Shown here: positions 7,243-15,250 of the stretch, piece after piece | Position numbering within the stretch: the stretch's first letter is position 1 | How the letters are laid out: each line of letters opens with the position of its first letter | Assembly: GCA_934085675.1 (NCBI GenBank) | Contig: CAKOHH010000011.1 | Location: forward strand, 1-44,408 | Source: an uncultured Bacilli bacterium | Lineage (GTDB): Bacteria; Bacillota_I; Bacilli_A; RF39; UBA660 | Direction of reading: 5' to 3' | Length of the DNA: 44,408 nt | The notes under the pieces: generated by a model | Databases searched by the model: none | The model's input: only the letters and a program-made list of their open reading frames with translations | Told to the model about the DNA's origin: nothing | Position numbers and translations under genes: made by a program

Positions 7243-7480
7243 TTTCTATGTATGTTACTAAATCATAAATGTTTAAATCGTTGTTATTGCTGAAATGTAC
7301 TCTTCATCTTTTCAAGTTGATACATTTTTTCAAACTATTGATACAAAGATGAAGCATTTGCATATTGAATGTTCATTTTTTCTAATTTTCCTAAAAGAAA
7401 ATTACATAAATCAGCATTATAATAAAAACCAAACTTACCAAAATAACTTTTTGTTTTATTTCTTTAACCTTTATAAGTAA
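7243..7480. other. Intergenic stretch without a supported gene
   Basis: The roughly 400-nt gap between the kinase unit and secA holds the two terminators listed separately. The rest shows no ribosome binding site and no convincing reading frame. On the minus strand about 7285-7460 reads as protein-like sequence (KSYFGKFGFYYNADLC..., FEKMYQLEKMK...) interrupted by one in-frame TAG at 7335-7337 and lacking a start, so it may be a gene remnant. Confidence 0.4.
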
Positions 7481-7501
7481 ATTTTCTAATTAAATAGAAA
7501 A

Positions 7502-7529
7502 TGTCCACATAATTAATATTATGTGGACA
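7502..7529 (-). terminator. Terminator of secA
   Basis: A perfect 12-bp stem with 4-nt loop (7502-7513 with 7518-7529) is followed on the minus strand by TTTTCTATTT. A second inverted repeat, ATTTTCTA/TAGAAAAT (7481-7488 with 7495-7502), abuts it. Confidence 0.75.
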
Positions 7530-7583
7530 AATTTATCATTTTTTTATTTTTAACAATTCCTTATTTTATAAGAAGTTGTTTGG

Positions 7584-10064
7584 TTATTTACCGCAACAAT
7601 TTTTGTATTTTTTACCGCTGCCGCAGATGCAAGGATCATTACGTCCTACTTTTTTAGTATTTTTGATTGTATGATGTTCTTTTTCTTTTGAATCGTTTGC
7701 TTGACCTTTTATAACTTGTTTTATTTCTGTATTTTGTTCAATATTTGCTTTTAATAAAAATTGCGCAATGGTATCATCAATACGATTTAAAAGTTGTTCA
7801 AACATATCATAGCCTTCCATTGTATAAGCTTGTAATGGATTTGTTTGAGCATATTGTCTTAAGAAAATTCCTTCTTTTAGACTTTCCATAGCATTTAAAT
7901 GTTCTACCCATAAAGAATCAATAATACGAAGAGAAATAGAGCGTTCAAATTCATCAAAATGAGGGGCATCTTTAATTTTTAACTCATAATCTTCATTAAT
8001 CATGTTAGTGATATATTCAATTTTTTCACTTTCATCTAAGTCTTTAATTTCATTTCCTTTTAAAACTTGGCTTTTTAAGAAATTAGTATTGATATAAGAA
8101 ACAATTTCTTGTAAATCTTCATCTGAAGTTTTACCTTCATGTGTATGTGCTGTCACAATATCTTCGACAACATTTCTAAATGTTTCTTTAATCGTGTCAT
8201 GAATACTTTCATTATCGATGATGTTATTTCTTTGTTCATAAATCATTCTTCTTTGTTCATTAACAACGTTGTCATAATCAAGTAAGTTTTTACGCATATC
8301 AAAATTATTACCCTCTACCTTTTTCTGAGCAGATTCAATTGACTTGGTAAGTGATTTAGAACGGATGGCTTGATCACCAACAAGACCTAAAGCCATAACC
8401 ATATGTTTTACTTTATCAGTGCCAAAACGACGCATTAAATCATCTTCAAAAGAAACAAAGAATTGACTCATACCTGGATCTCCTTGACGACCAGCACGTC
8501 CTCTTAACTGATTATCAATACGACGAGATTCATGACGTTCTGTACCAATAACACATAGACCACCAAGTTCTTTTACACCTTCACCAAGTTTAATATCGGT
8601 ACCACGACCTGCCATATTAGTAGCAATGGTAATTGCACCTTTTTCACCAGCATGAGCAATAATTTCGGCTTCACGAGCATGATTTTTAGCATTTAAAACT
8701 TCATGTTTTAAACCTTCTTTTTTTAACATATTAGAAAGACGTTCATTGTTTTCAACAGAGATTGTACCTACTAAGATAGGTTGTCCTGTTTCATGAATTT
8801 TTTTAATAGTTTTAACAATGGCTTCATATTTTCCAGCTTCGGTTGAATAAACTAAATCGGCTAAATCTTCGCGAATAACAGGCTTATTCGTTGGTATTTG
8901 AATAACATACATGTTATAAATATTTCTAAATTCTTCTTCTTCTGTTTTAGCCGTACCGGTCATACCAGATAATTTATTATACATTCTAAATAAATTTTGG
9001 AATGTAATCGTTGCCATAGTTTGTGTTTCTTCATTAATAGTAACATTTTCTTTGGCTTCGATTGCTTGATGAAGTCCCTCACTGAACTGACGTCCTTGCA
9101 TTAGACGACCTGTAAATGGATCAACAATAATAACTTCGCCTGCATCAACAACGTAATCAACATCTTTTTTAAAGCCATAGTTTGCCTTTAAGGCATTGTT
9201 GATATGGTGAACTAATGCTGAATTACCCACATCATATAAGTTTGTTAAGTGAAAGAATTTTTCCAGTCTTTCGGCACCTGATTCTGTAATGGATACATTC
9301 TTAGTTTTAGGATCAACTGTATAATCTTCTTCTTTTAATGATTTTACTGCTTTATCAGCATCCATATAAAGGTTTTTAGCATTTTGCTTACCACCTGAAA
9401 TAATAAGTGGCGTTCTTGCTTCATCTATTAAAATAGAGTCAACTTCATCGACAATACAGAAGTTAAGTGGTCTTTGCACACGATCTTCTTTTCTGACAAC
9501 CATATTATCTCTTAAATAGTCAAAACCAATTTCATTATTTGTAGAGTATAAAATATCACATTTATAAGCCTCTTGTTTTTCTTTTGGTGTCATTTCCCGC
9601 ATATTAAGACCAACCGTTAGACCTAAAAAGCGATAAATATTTCCCATCCATTCTGAGTCACGTTTTGCTAAGAATTCATTAGCGGTAATAATGTGAACAC
9701 CTTTACCATCTAAAGCATTCAAATAAGCTGGCATTGTTTCTGTTAAAGTTTTTCCTTCACCGGTTTTCATTTCAGCAATATTACCATAATGAATAGCTAA
9801 AGCACCTAAAATTTGAACAAAATAAGGCTTTTCACCTAAAACACGATAATCTGCTTCTCTTACAACAGCAAACGCATCTACTACCAAATCATTTAATGAT
9901 TCGCCATTTTCTAATCTTTCTTTAAATTCTTTGGTTTTATTTTTTAATTCATCATCACTAAGTTTTACTAAAGAATCTTCTTTAGCCATAATTTCGTTAG
10001 CAATTTTTTCAAATCTTTTTAATTCTTTATATTCTGAGTCTATTAGTTTTCTAAATATTCCCAT
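7584..10064 (-). CDS. secA: Protein translocase ATPase SecA
   Basis: 826-residue motor that pushes preproteins through SecYEG. The Walker A motif MKTGEGKT is at residues 99-106, DEVD near 205, and the helicase motif ATNMAGRGTDIKL plus RIDNQLRGRAGRQGDPG follow in NBD2. The C-terminal zinc motif CICGSGKKYKNCC is intact, as needed for SecB or ribosome contacts. The ribosome binding site GGAGGTTAG precedes the ATG. Upstream lies hpf, as in Bacillus; prfB, which usually follows secA there, is not present downstream. Confidence 0.98.
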   Translation of the reverse strand: MGIFRKLIDSEYKELKRFEKIANEIMAKEDSLVKLSDDELKNKTKEFKERLENGESLNDLVVDAFAVVREADYRVLGEKPYFVQILGALAIHYGNIAEMKTGEGKTLTETMPAYLNALDGKGVHIITANEFLAKRDSEWMGNIYRFLGLTVGLNMREMTPKEKQEAYKCDILYSTNNEIGFDYLRDNMVVRKEDRVQRPLNFCIVDEVDSILIDEARTPLIISGGKQNAKNLYMDADKAVKSLKEEDYTVDPKTKNVSITESGAERLEKFFHLTNLYDVGNSALVHHINNALKANYGFKKDVDYVVDAGEVIIVDPFTGRLMQGRQFSEGLHQAIEAKENVTINEETQTMATITFQNLFRMYNKLSGMTGTAKTEEEEFRNIYNMYVIQIPTNKPVIREDLADLVYSTEAGKYEAIVKTIKKIHETGQPILVGTISVENNERLSNMLKKEGLKHEVLNAKNHAREAEIIAHAGEKGAITIATNMAGRGTDIKLGEGVKELGGLCVIGTERHESRRIDNQLRGRAGRQGDPGMSQFFVSFEDDLMRRFGTDKVKHMVMALGLVGDQAIRSKSLTKSIESAQKKVEGNNFDMRKNLLDYDNVVNEQRRMIYEQRNNIIDNESIHDTIKETFRNVVEDIVTAHTHEGKTSDEDLQEIVSYINTNFLKSQVLKGNEIKDLDESEKIEYITNMINEDYELKIKDAPHFDEFERSISLRIIDSLWVEHLNAMESLKEGIFLRQYAQTNPLQAYTMEGYDMFEQLLNRIDDTIAQFLLKANIEQNTEIKQVIKGQANDSKEKEHHTIKNTKKVGRNDPCICGSGKKYKNCCGK

Positions 10065-10089
10065 AGTTATCTAACCTCCATAGTTACAA

Positions 10090-10137
10090 TTCTATCATAT
10101 GTTTTAAAAAATAAGCAAACTTTTGCTTATTTTTTAA
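10090..10137 (-). promoter_or_regulatory. secA upstream region: 16-bp inverted repeat and promoter
   Basis: A perfect 16-bp inverted repeat (10104-10119 with 10122-10137, only 2 nt between) lies about 40 nt before the secA ATG. Its distal arm supplies a -35-like TTGCTT, with a -10-like TAGAAT 18 bp on, nearer the gene. It could terminate read-through from hpf or act as an operator. Confidence 0.5.
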
Positions 10138-10205
10138 GTATTTTTTTTAGGTTTCAAACATTATTTTACATATTTCGATGATTTTTGACTGTTTATTTGA
10201 ATACC

Positions 10206-10239
10206 TAAAAAAGGGTAACCTGCGAAAGGCTACCTTTAT
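10206..10239 (-). terminator. Terminator of hpf
   Basis: A stem of about 11 bp with one bulge (AAAGGTAGCCT with AGGTTACCCTTT on the minus strand) is followed by TTTTTT, immediately after the hpf stop. Confidence 0.8.
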
Positions 10240-10243
10240 GATT

Positions 10244-10771
10244 CTATTTCTGTTCTTCAATGATTCCGTAAGAACCGTCTTTTCGACGATATAAAACAGA
10301 TACGGTTTCACTCGCTACATTTTTAAAAATGTAAAAATCATGTCCTAATAATTCCATTTGTAAAATGGCTTCTTCTTCATCCATTGGTTTTAATTCAATG
10401 GTCTTTCTTTTTACAATGTCGGAAGTATTTTCTGGTTCTTCTTCTTGCATTAGAAGTTCATATTGCATAATATCTTTAAATTTTTTACGCATTTTCGTTT
10501 TATTCTTACGAATTTGTCCTTCTAACTTTGCAACTGTTAAATCAATGGCTGCATATAAATCTTCATGAGAGGTTTCTGCTCTTAAAGAAAATTTTGGTGT
10601 TGGTATAGTTACTTCAATAATATCACTTTTATTTCTTACGCGGATAACGACATAGGCTTTTAATTCCGCAGGGCTTTCAAAATATTGATCTAACTTACCA
10701 AGTTTTTCTTCAACATAAGCTTTAATAGAATCAGTAATTTTTACTTTATCTCCTCTAATTTCAATTCTCAT
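10244..10771 (-). CDS. hpf: Ribosome hibernation promoting factor, long form
   Basis: 175-residue long-form HPF. Residues 1-100 form the ribosome-binding domain (MRIEIRGDKVKITDSIKAYVEEKLGKLDQYF), then an acidic linker, then the C-terminal dimerisation domain (IELKPMDEEEAILQMELLGHDFYIFKN, about residues 125-152) that pairs two 70S ribosomes into 100S dimers. It lies directly upstream of secA, as in Bacillus yvyD-secA. A terminator separates the two genes, so they are probably controlled independently; in Bacillus hpf is stress- and SigH-controlled. Confidence 0.95.
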   Translation of the reverse strand: MRIEIRGDKVKITDSIKAYVEEKLGKLDQYFESPAELKAYVVIRVRNKSDIIEVTIPTPKFSLRAETSHEDLYAAIDLTVAKLEGQIRKNKTKMRKKFKDIMQYELLMQEEEPENTSDIVKRKTIELKPMDEEEAILQMELLGHDFYIFKNVASETVSVLYRRKDGSYGIIEEQK

Positions 10772-10812
10772 GTTATCACCTTCCTACTTACATTTTAACA
10801 AATTTTAAAGAA

Positions 10813-10835
10813 AAAAACTACCCTATTATGGTAGC
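10813..10835 (-). terminator. Terminator of the csp pair
   Basis: A CTACC ... GGTAG hairpin adjoins the stop of the second csp gene and is followed on the minus strand by a run of seven T. Confidence 0.75.
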
Positions 10836-11051
10836 TTAATTCAAAACCTCTGATACATTTTCAACATTCACAGCTTGCAATCCTTTTGCTGTTTCAATTA
10901 ATTTAAACTCTACAATATTTCCCTCTTTCAAAGTTTTATACCCTTCCATACGAATAGCTGAATAGTGAACAAAAATATCTTCTAAATCACCACATTGAAT
11001 GAAACCATATCCTTTCGTATTATTAAACCATTTGACTGTTCCTTTTAACAT
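10836..11051 (-). CDS. Cold-shock protein (second copy)
   Basis: 71-residue CspA-family single-stranded nucleic-acid chaperone. Both RNA-binding motifs are present: KGYGFI at about 14-19 and DIFVHYS at about 25-31. The ATG has GAGGAAAAT upstream. It lies 14 nt behind a close paralogue in the same orientation, so the two form a tandem pair in one transcript. It differs from its partner mainly by NTKG for NEKG, CGDLE for FGDLK, and in the C-terminal tail. Confidence 0.95.
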   Translation of the reverse strand: MLKGTVKWFNNTKGYGFIQCGDLEDIFVHYSAIRMEGYKTLKEGNIVEFKLIETAKGLQAVNVENVSEVLN

Positions 11052-11065
11052 ATTTTCCTCTTTCT

Positions 11066-11281
11066 TTACGCATTTATAGTTTGCTCAACTTCAACATCAA
11101 TAGCTTGTAGTCCCTTAGCAGTTTCAATTAATTTAAAGTCGACTAAATTTCCTTGTTTCAATGTTTTATATCCATCCATTTCGATTTGGGAATAATGAAC
11201 GAATATATCTTTTAAATCACCAAATTTTATAAAGCCATAACCCTTTTCATTGTTAAACCACTTTACTGTTCCAGTTAACAC
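11066..11281 (-). CDS. Cold-shock protein (first copy)
   Basis: 71-residue CspA-family protein with KGYGFI and DIFVHYS motifs. I start at GTG 11279-11281, giving MLTGTVKWFNN and matching the paralogue; AGGAAG is 8 nt upstream. A further upstream GTG (11290) directly abuts that site. It is the promoter-proximal copy of a tandem pair, behind an approximately 110-nt leader. Confidence 0.94.
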   Translation of the reverse strand: MLTGTVKWFNNEKGYGFIKFGDLKDIFVHYSQIEMDGYKTLKQGNLVDFKLIETAKGLQAIDVEVEQTINA

Positions 11282-11409
11282 TCTACTCACTTCCTTCCTA
11301 CTTATATACTACACTACTAAACTATCATGTTTATGCGTGGACTGCAATTTAAATTGTACGACAAATTCCGACAAATAAATAACACATAACTCACGACAAG
11401 AACATTATA
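11282..11409 (-). promoter_or_regulatory. csp promoter and long 5' leader
   Basis: A minus-strand extended -10 TGCTATAAT (TATAAT at 11404-11409) is the best promoter, giving a leader of about 110 nt before the csp start. Long leaders are typical of cold-shock mRNAs, where they act as temperature-sensitive structures. The leader carries repeated ACGACAA/CCGACAA words. From 11410 to 11595 I see only AT-rich sequence upstream of agrB and no clear AgrA boxes. Confidence 0.5.
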
Positions 11410-11595
11410 GCACACTTGTTTTTTTCTCTTTTAGGCAAGATTTTATTTTGAGCATTTTTGCGTCTATCATTTATTTTTAGCAGAGATTTTTATTTGAAAT
11501 ACGTTTTTTAAACACTTTGCCCTATATTTGAGACATTTTTTAGGTTATTATGCTTTAAAATTGCTAAAATTTTTCTTGTAAGGAGAAGTGATGTA

Positions 11596-12195
11596 GTGAA
11601 AAAAAAGTTTATTGAATCTTCTTTAACATTTATTAAAAAAGGCAGAGAAGTCAGTGAACTTGAGGAAAAAAAATTAAGATATGGATTAGAAGGCTTTTAT
11701 AATCTAACAACGAAAACCATTGTAATAATATTGTTAGCCATATATTTAAATATATTATCCGAAGTCATATTATTAACCATAGCTTATTCTACATTAAGAT
11801 TATTCGGATTTGGCATCCACATGAAAACATCATTACAATGTTGGATGGTAACCCTTCCATTATTTATAGGAGGAAGTTTATTTATCAAATATTATTCTTT
11901 TCCAAATTTAATTTCCTACCTCATTATGATAATAGGTACCATAGTCTTTCTTCTGTTTGCTCCAGCAGATACACCGGCTAGACCACTTATTAGAAGAAAG
12001 AAAAGAATACGAGCTAAAATACTTGCAAATTTAATTCTTTTAATATTTATAATGTTATATTTCATCACAACAAATATAATTTATAAAAACATTATCATTT
12101 ATGCAATTATTTTAGAATCAATTTCAATAAACCCTATTACATATAGACTATTATCTACTCCTTTTAATAATTATAAACGCTTTGAAGCGCGCTAA
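11596..12195 (+). CDS. agrB: AgrB-type peptide processing membrane endopeptidase
   Basis: 199-residue polytopic protein with about five to six membrane helices. The AgrB catalytic pair is visible: His75 in RLFGFGIHMKTSLQC and Cys82 at its end. The conserved APADTPARPL loop follows at about residue 120. AgrB cleaves AgrD at its C-terminal side, forms the thiolactone, and takes part in export. The start is GTG with AGGAG 10 nt upstream; the nearer ATG is followed by a stop. It is followed 57 nt later by agrD. Plus strand, convergent with agrCA. Confidence 0.93.
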   Translation: MKKKFIESSLTFIKKGREVSELEEKKLRYGLEGFYNLTTKTIVIILLAIYLNILSEVILLTIAYSTLRLFGFGIHMKTSLQCWMVTLPLFIGGSLFIKYYSFPNLISYLIMIIGTIVFLLFAPADTPARPLIRRKKRIRAKILANLILLIFIMLYFITTNIIYKNIIIYAIILESISINPITYRLLSTPFNNYKRFEAR

Positions 12196-12252
12196 TGATG
12201 GTTTAAATTTATAATATAGATTTGAACAATGGATAAGGAAGGGAGTGTTATT

Positions 12253-12366
12253 ATGTTTTTAGCCAATATGTTAGCAGGTATCGCAAATTTATTTGCTAAA
12301 TCTGCATCATCAGCATGTATTGTTATGTGGTTTGATGAACCAGTTGCAGACATGGACATTTTATAA
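12253..12366 (+). CDS. agrD: AgrD-type autoinducing peptide precursor
   Basis: 37-residue precursor: amphipathic N-terminal helix (MFLANMLAGIANLFAKSA), then the core with Cys22 followed by IVMWF, then an acidic tail DEPVADMDIL like other AgrD recognition tails. By analogy with Staphylococcus and Listeria, Cys22 would close a thiolactone with the residue four positions on (Trp26), giving a CIVMW ring; a six-residue ring ending at Phe27 cannot be excluded, nor can the N-terminal cut site be read. Ribosome binding site GGAAGGGAG is 8 nt before the ATG. The gene is too short for many automatic callers. Confidence 0.93.
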   Translation: MFLANMLAGIANLFAKSASSACIVMWFDEPVADMDIL

Positions 12367-12373
12367 TAATACT

Positions 12374-12409
12374 TTAAAAAAAATCGAGTATTAACTACTC
12401 GGTTTTTTT
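12374..12409. terminator. Bidirectional terminator between agrD and agrC
   Basis: The AAAAAAATCGAGTA ... TACTCGGTTTTTTT hairpin has A and T runs on its two sides and lies between convergent genes. The agrC stop codon is inside it. Confidence 0.8.
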
Positions 12410-13681
12410 GTCTATTTTAATTTCACTTCTAAATAAATTATTTTTAATAGAAGTTGTAATATAAAGTGTATTTTTATTAAATAAAGAATATAAACCTAAA
12501 CCATGACCATTTAATTTATTTGAAGTATACTCAATCGTGCCTAATTTTTCTGTATCTATTATTCCTTTAAAAGTATTCATGACCTTAATATTAACTGTTT
12601 TTTCAGTTTCGGTAAATTCCAAAAAAATTATTTTTTCTTTTGTCTGTGATGCCGATTCTAAAGCATTATCTAAAGTCACTCCTAAGGCTTCACATAATAA
12701 ATTATAATTTTTAGGACCTAATATATCCAAAAGTTTTCCTTTAACATTGTTATCAATTTGAATTTTCAAATTTTTATCAGCATAAGCATAGAACTTTTCT
12801 AGAATAAAACCATTTAAACCACTAGGCATAAAAGGAATCTCAGATTTCAAATACTTATTTGAATCATATTCTTTTAAAATTTCATTAACCATTATTCTAG
12901 TATCTTTATTACCTATAGATTTAATTCCTAATAATTTATTATTGATATTATGTTTCATGATGCGATACTCATTTAAAGTTTTTAACAGTGTTTCATTATT
13001 GTGTCCTATAATATCATTTGTTGATTTCAAAACCACAATTTCATAACTTAAGTGAATATGATAAAGCAATACAATAATGGAAATAACAGAAACTAAAAGA
13101 ATAATAATTAAATATACAATATCATTTTCGTTATTCATATGTCTATAGCATAATGTTCCTAAAGCAAAATATAAAACAATTGCCAAAGTAACACCAGCTG
13201 CTCGTATCGTTAAACGATTCAAAACCTTGAATAGTTTTGATAGACCATTAATAATTATAGAAAATTGAGAAACAAATATTAGCAAGACTGACATGGTTAT
13301 TGATGAAAGACATTTGAAAATTTGAATTACCGTTAAATCAAAATTATAAAGTTCAATTTGGTTCATATGAAACATGATTAAAACGTCTATTAGAAATAAT
13401 AAAATCCATACTATCGCCAAACAAATAATTGTTTCTTTCCAAGAATTATTAAAAAAATTTTTACCAAATATTATCAACCATATAAAAGTAAAAATAGGTA
13501 CTATAGAAGAATAATTTTTTACTTGAAGAAATGCTTGAAATGCGAGACAAAGAATAATTAATATTAAATATTTACAATCAATTTTTGGTTTTGCATTAAG
13601 AATTTTGCTGTACAAATAAATCGCTGATGAGTATACCATGGCTCCAGATATAAAATATAATATAAAAATTATAATTTTCAT
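12395..13681 (-). CDS. agrC: AgrC-type sensor histidine kinase
   Basis: 428-residue kinase: about six or seven membrane helices in residues 1-210, then a cytoplasmic kinase. The phospho-accepting His is His244 in IMKHNINNKLLG, a divergent H box with Asn where Asp is common. The ATP-binding GHKL domain has the N box LGVTLDNALESA and the G box GHGLGLYSL near residue 395. It would detect the mature AgrD peptide and phosphorylate AgrA. The ribosome binding site is AGGTGG. It overlaps agrA by 4 nt (ATGA), so the two are translated together. Confidence 0.92.
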   Translation of the reverse strand: MKIIIFILYFISGAMVYSSAIYLYSKILNAKPKIDCKYLILIILCLAFQAFLQVKNYSSIVPIFTFIWLIIFGKNFFNNSWKETIICLAIVWILLFLIDVLIMFHMNQIELYNFDLTVIQIFKCLSSITMSVLLIFVSQFSIIINGLSKLFKVLNRLTIRAAGVTLAIVLYFALGTLCYRHMNNENDIVYLIIILLVSVISIIVLLYHIHLSYEIVVLKSTNDIIGHNNETLLKTLNEYRIMKHNINNKLLGIKSIGNKDTRIMVNEILKEYDSNKYLKSEIPFMPSGLNGFILEKFYAYADKNLKIQIDNNVKGKLLDILGPKNYNLLCEALGVTLDNALESASQTKEKIIFLEFTETEKTVNIKVMNTFKGIIDTEKLGTIEYTSNKLNGHGLGLYSLFNKNTLYITTSIKNNLFRSEIKIDKKTE

Positions 13682-14385
13682 CTTTCCACCTCGTCTTTGA
13701 AGTTTCTAGATAAACAAAATAATCTTAATCCTGTAGATAAATCCACATAACCCTTAGAGTAATTTTTAGAAACAATATAATCTTTGTTAATAATACAACT
13801 TTTATGAGTTTGGACAAATCGACTATCTAGTTGTTCTTTAATCTCTGCTAAAGTAGAATTAACTCTAAATTCAACATCATTATTAGTATGAATAACGACT
13901 TTTCTGTCTTCTTTTTCTCTCATGATGTAAGTTATATTTTTCATATAAAGTTCTACGTTTACTTTTTTACCAATAACTTTTAAAATTTTTTTATCAACTT
14001 TTTTGTTATAAATAATTTTCAAGTCTCTTTTTAATCTTTTTTCAAAATCTTGAAACTTTTCGATAAATTCAAAGACTTCTAATAAATTTCGATGAACTTG
14101 TTCAAACATACCATCATGACTTGTAACAAAAATAATCTCACTATCCCAATCAACGCTTCTGATTCGTTTAGCAATATCAATACCACTAATACTATTTTTT
14201 AGTTCAATATCAGTTATGTATACTTTAGGATATTGAACACTTAAAATTTCATCTTTTAAATTTTTGTCATATTTGTTAAAGAATAATGTATCAACATCAC
14301 ATTCATTTTCAAAAGAAAATTCTTTGATAATTTTATCAATCTTTTTTTGAATTCTTTCTTCATCTTCAATTACAACAATTCTCAT
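13678..14385 (-). CDS. agrA: AgrA-type LytTR response regulator
   Basis: 235-residue regulator. The receiver domain has acidic residues E7-D8-E9 and phospho-accepting Asp59 (YITDIEL). The LytTR DNA-binding domain starts near residue 138 and includes DSRFVQTHKSCIINKDYI. In Agr systems it activates the agr promoter and targets when phosphorylated by AgrC. A minus-strand -10 TATAAT (14420-14425) lies upstream. Unlike the staphylococcal agrBDCA operon, agrCA here faces agrBD, so the two halves need separate promoters. Confidence 0.92.
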   Translation of the reverse strand: MRIVVIEDEERIQKKIDKIIKEFSFENECDVDTLFFNKYDKNLKDEILSVQYPKVYITDIELKNSISGIDIAKRIRSVDWDSEIIFVTSHDGMFEQVHRNLLEVFEFIEKFQDFEKRLKRDLKIIYNKKVDKKILKVIGKKVNVELYMKNITYIMREKEDRKVVIHTNNDVEFRVNSTLAEIKEQLDSRFVQTHKSCIINKDYIVSKNYSKGYVDLSTGLRLFCLSRNFKDEVER

Positions 14386-14419
14386 ATCCTCACCCCACTA
14401 AACAAGTTTACTAAAAGCG

Positions 14420-14425
14420 ATTATA
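14420..14425 (-). promoter_or_regulatory. -10 element for agrA-agrC
   Basis: Minus-strand TATAAT in the context TGTGTTATAATC, about 35 nt before the agrA start. The -35 region is A/T-rich without a clear match, which is usual for promoters needing an activator. Confidence 0.45.
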
Positions 14426-14510
14426 ACACAGTTTTTTAAGAAAAAAAACATCTTTTTTTGGGGATACAAAAACATGAAAAAGTGTGCTATAGTATATATG
14501 ATTGAGGCTC

Positions 14511-14537
14511 AAAAAAGTCTTGTGCATGCACAAGACT
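14511..14537 (-). terminator. Terminator of the spoIID-spoIIQ unit
   Basis: A perfect 22-nt palindrome (14516-14537) is followed on the minus strand by six T, 10 nt after the spoIIQ stop. Confidence 0.85.
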
Positions 14538-14546
14538 ATTATAATT

Positions 14547-15209
14547 TTATTTTAAATCATTAATATTTTTTTCATAAAATTCTAATGGGTTCATCAAAGT
14601 ACCATTATAATAAACTTCAAAAAGTAATGTTTGCGGTTTAGCGGTTTGAAGTTTGGTAGTTCCTGATGTGGCAATTACAGTTCCTTTAGTGACATTATCA
14701 CCGACACTTACTTTTATTTCACCAAACGTATAGTAAACTGTAGTTAGTTTATCATTATGAGAAATGGTTAAAACAGAACCTAATATTTCATCTGTTTTAA
14801 TATCTTTAACAGTACCATCTAACACAGCAACCACTTCAAAAGATTCATCTGCTTCATATAAAACACCCGTATTAGGCATATAAGTGTTTTCGTAATAAAT
14901 CAAAGCCCTTTCTTGATTTTCGGCCGTTTCACTTACTTGATAAAATGATTTTGAAATATCTACAGTTTCATTGGTAAATGGCTTAATAGGTTTTTCTTCA
15001 TTTAAAGTAGTATTACTTTCATTTTCTTCTTGACCAGTAGATTCTTCTTTCTCATCAAAGACACTCATCGAATAATTATAGTGATCGTCATTTGTAATAT
15101 TTTTGGTAAGTAAATTTTTGGTCAGGAAAGTCACACTAGCAACCATGATACCTAATATTAAAAGATAACAAGTGGGTAAAACATATCTACGCAATTTTCT
15201 TTTCTTCAT
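14547..15209 (-). CDS. spoIIQ: Stage II sporulation protein Q, LytM-like
   Basis: 220-residue single-pass protein: basic N-terminus, membrane helix at about residues 11-29, an acidic linker, and a C-terminal M23/LytM-like domain (about 110-215). In spore formers SpoIIQ sits in the forespore membrane and docks to SpoIIIAH across the intermembrane space. The canonical metal-binding HxH is not seen; the equivalent position reads TLLFEVYYNG, so it is probably not an active peptidase, as in Bacillus. It follows spoIID by 41 nt. Confidence 0.88.
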   Translation of the reverse strand: MKKRKLRRYVLPTCYLLILGIMVASVTFLTKNLLTKNITNDDHYNYSMSVFDEKEESTGQEENESNTTLNEEKPIKPFTNETVDISKSFYQVSETAENQERALIYYENTYMPNTGVLYEADESFEVVAVLDGTVKDIKTDEILGSVLTISHNDKLTTVYYTFGEIKVSVGDNVTKGTVIATSGTTKLQTAKPQTLLFEVYYNGTLMNPLEFYEKNINDLK

Positions 15210-15250
15210 TTTTCTTCCTCCTAAAAATAGTGTGGAAGAAATGATTAAAA

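Noticed and set aside
7295..7480. 61-codon plus-strand open frame before secA
   Set aside because: No ribosome binding site, Phe/Asn/Tyr-rich composition expected of random AT-rich sequence, and it ends in the secA terminator region.
14480..14515. Possible plus-strand promoter and small RNA upstream of the spoIIQ terminator (CTATAGTATATATG)
   Set aside because: No convincing -35 at the right distance, and the following hairpin lacks a T tail in that direction.
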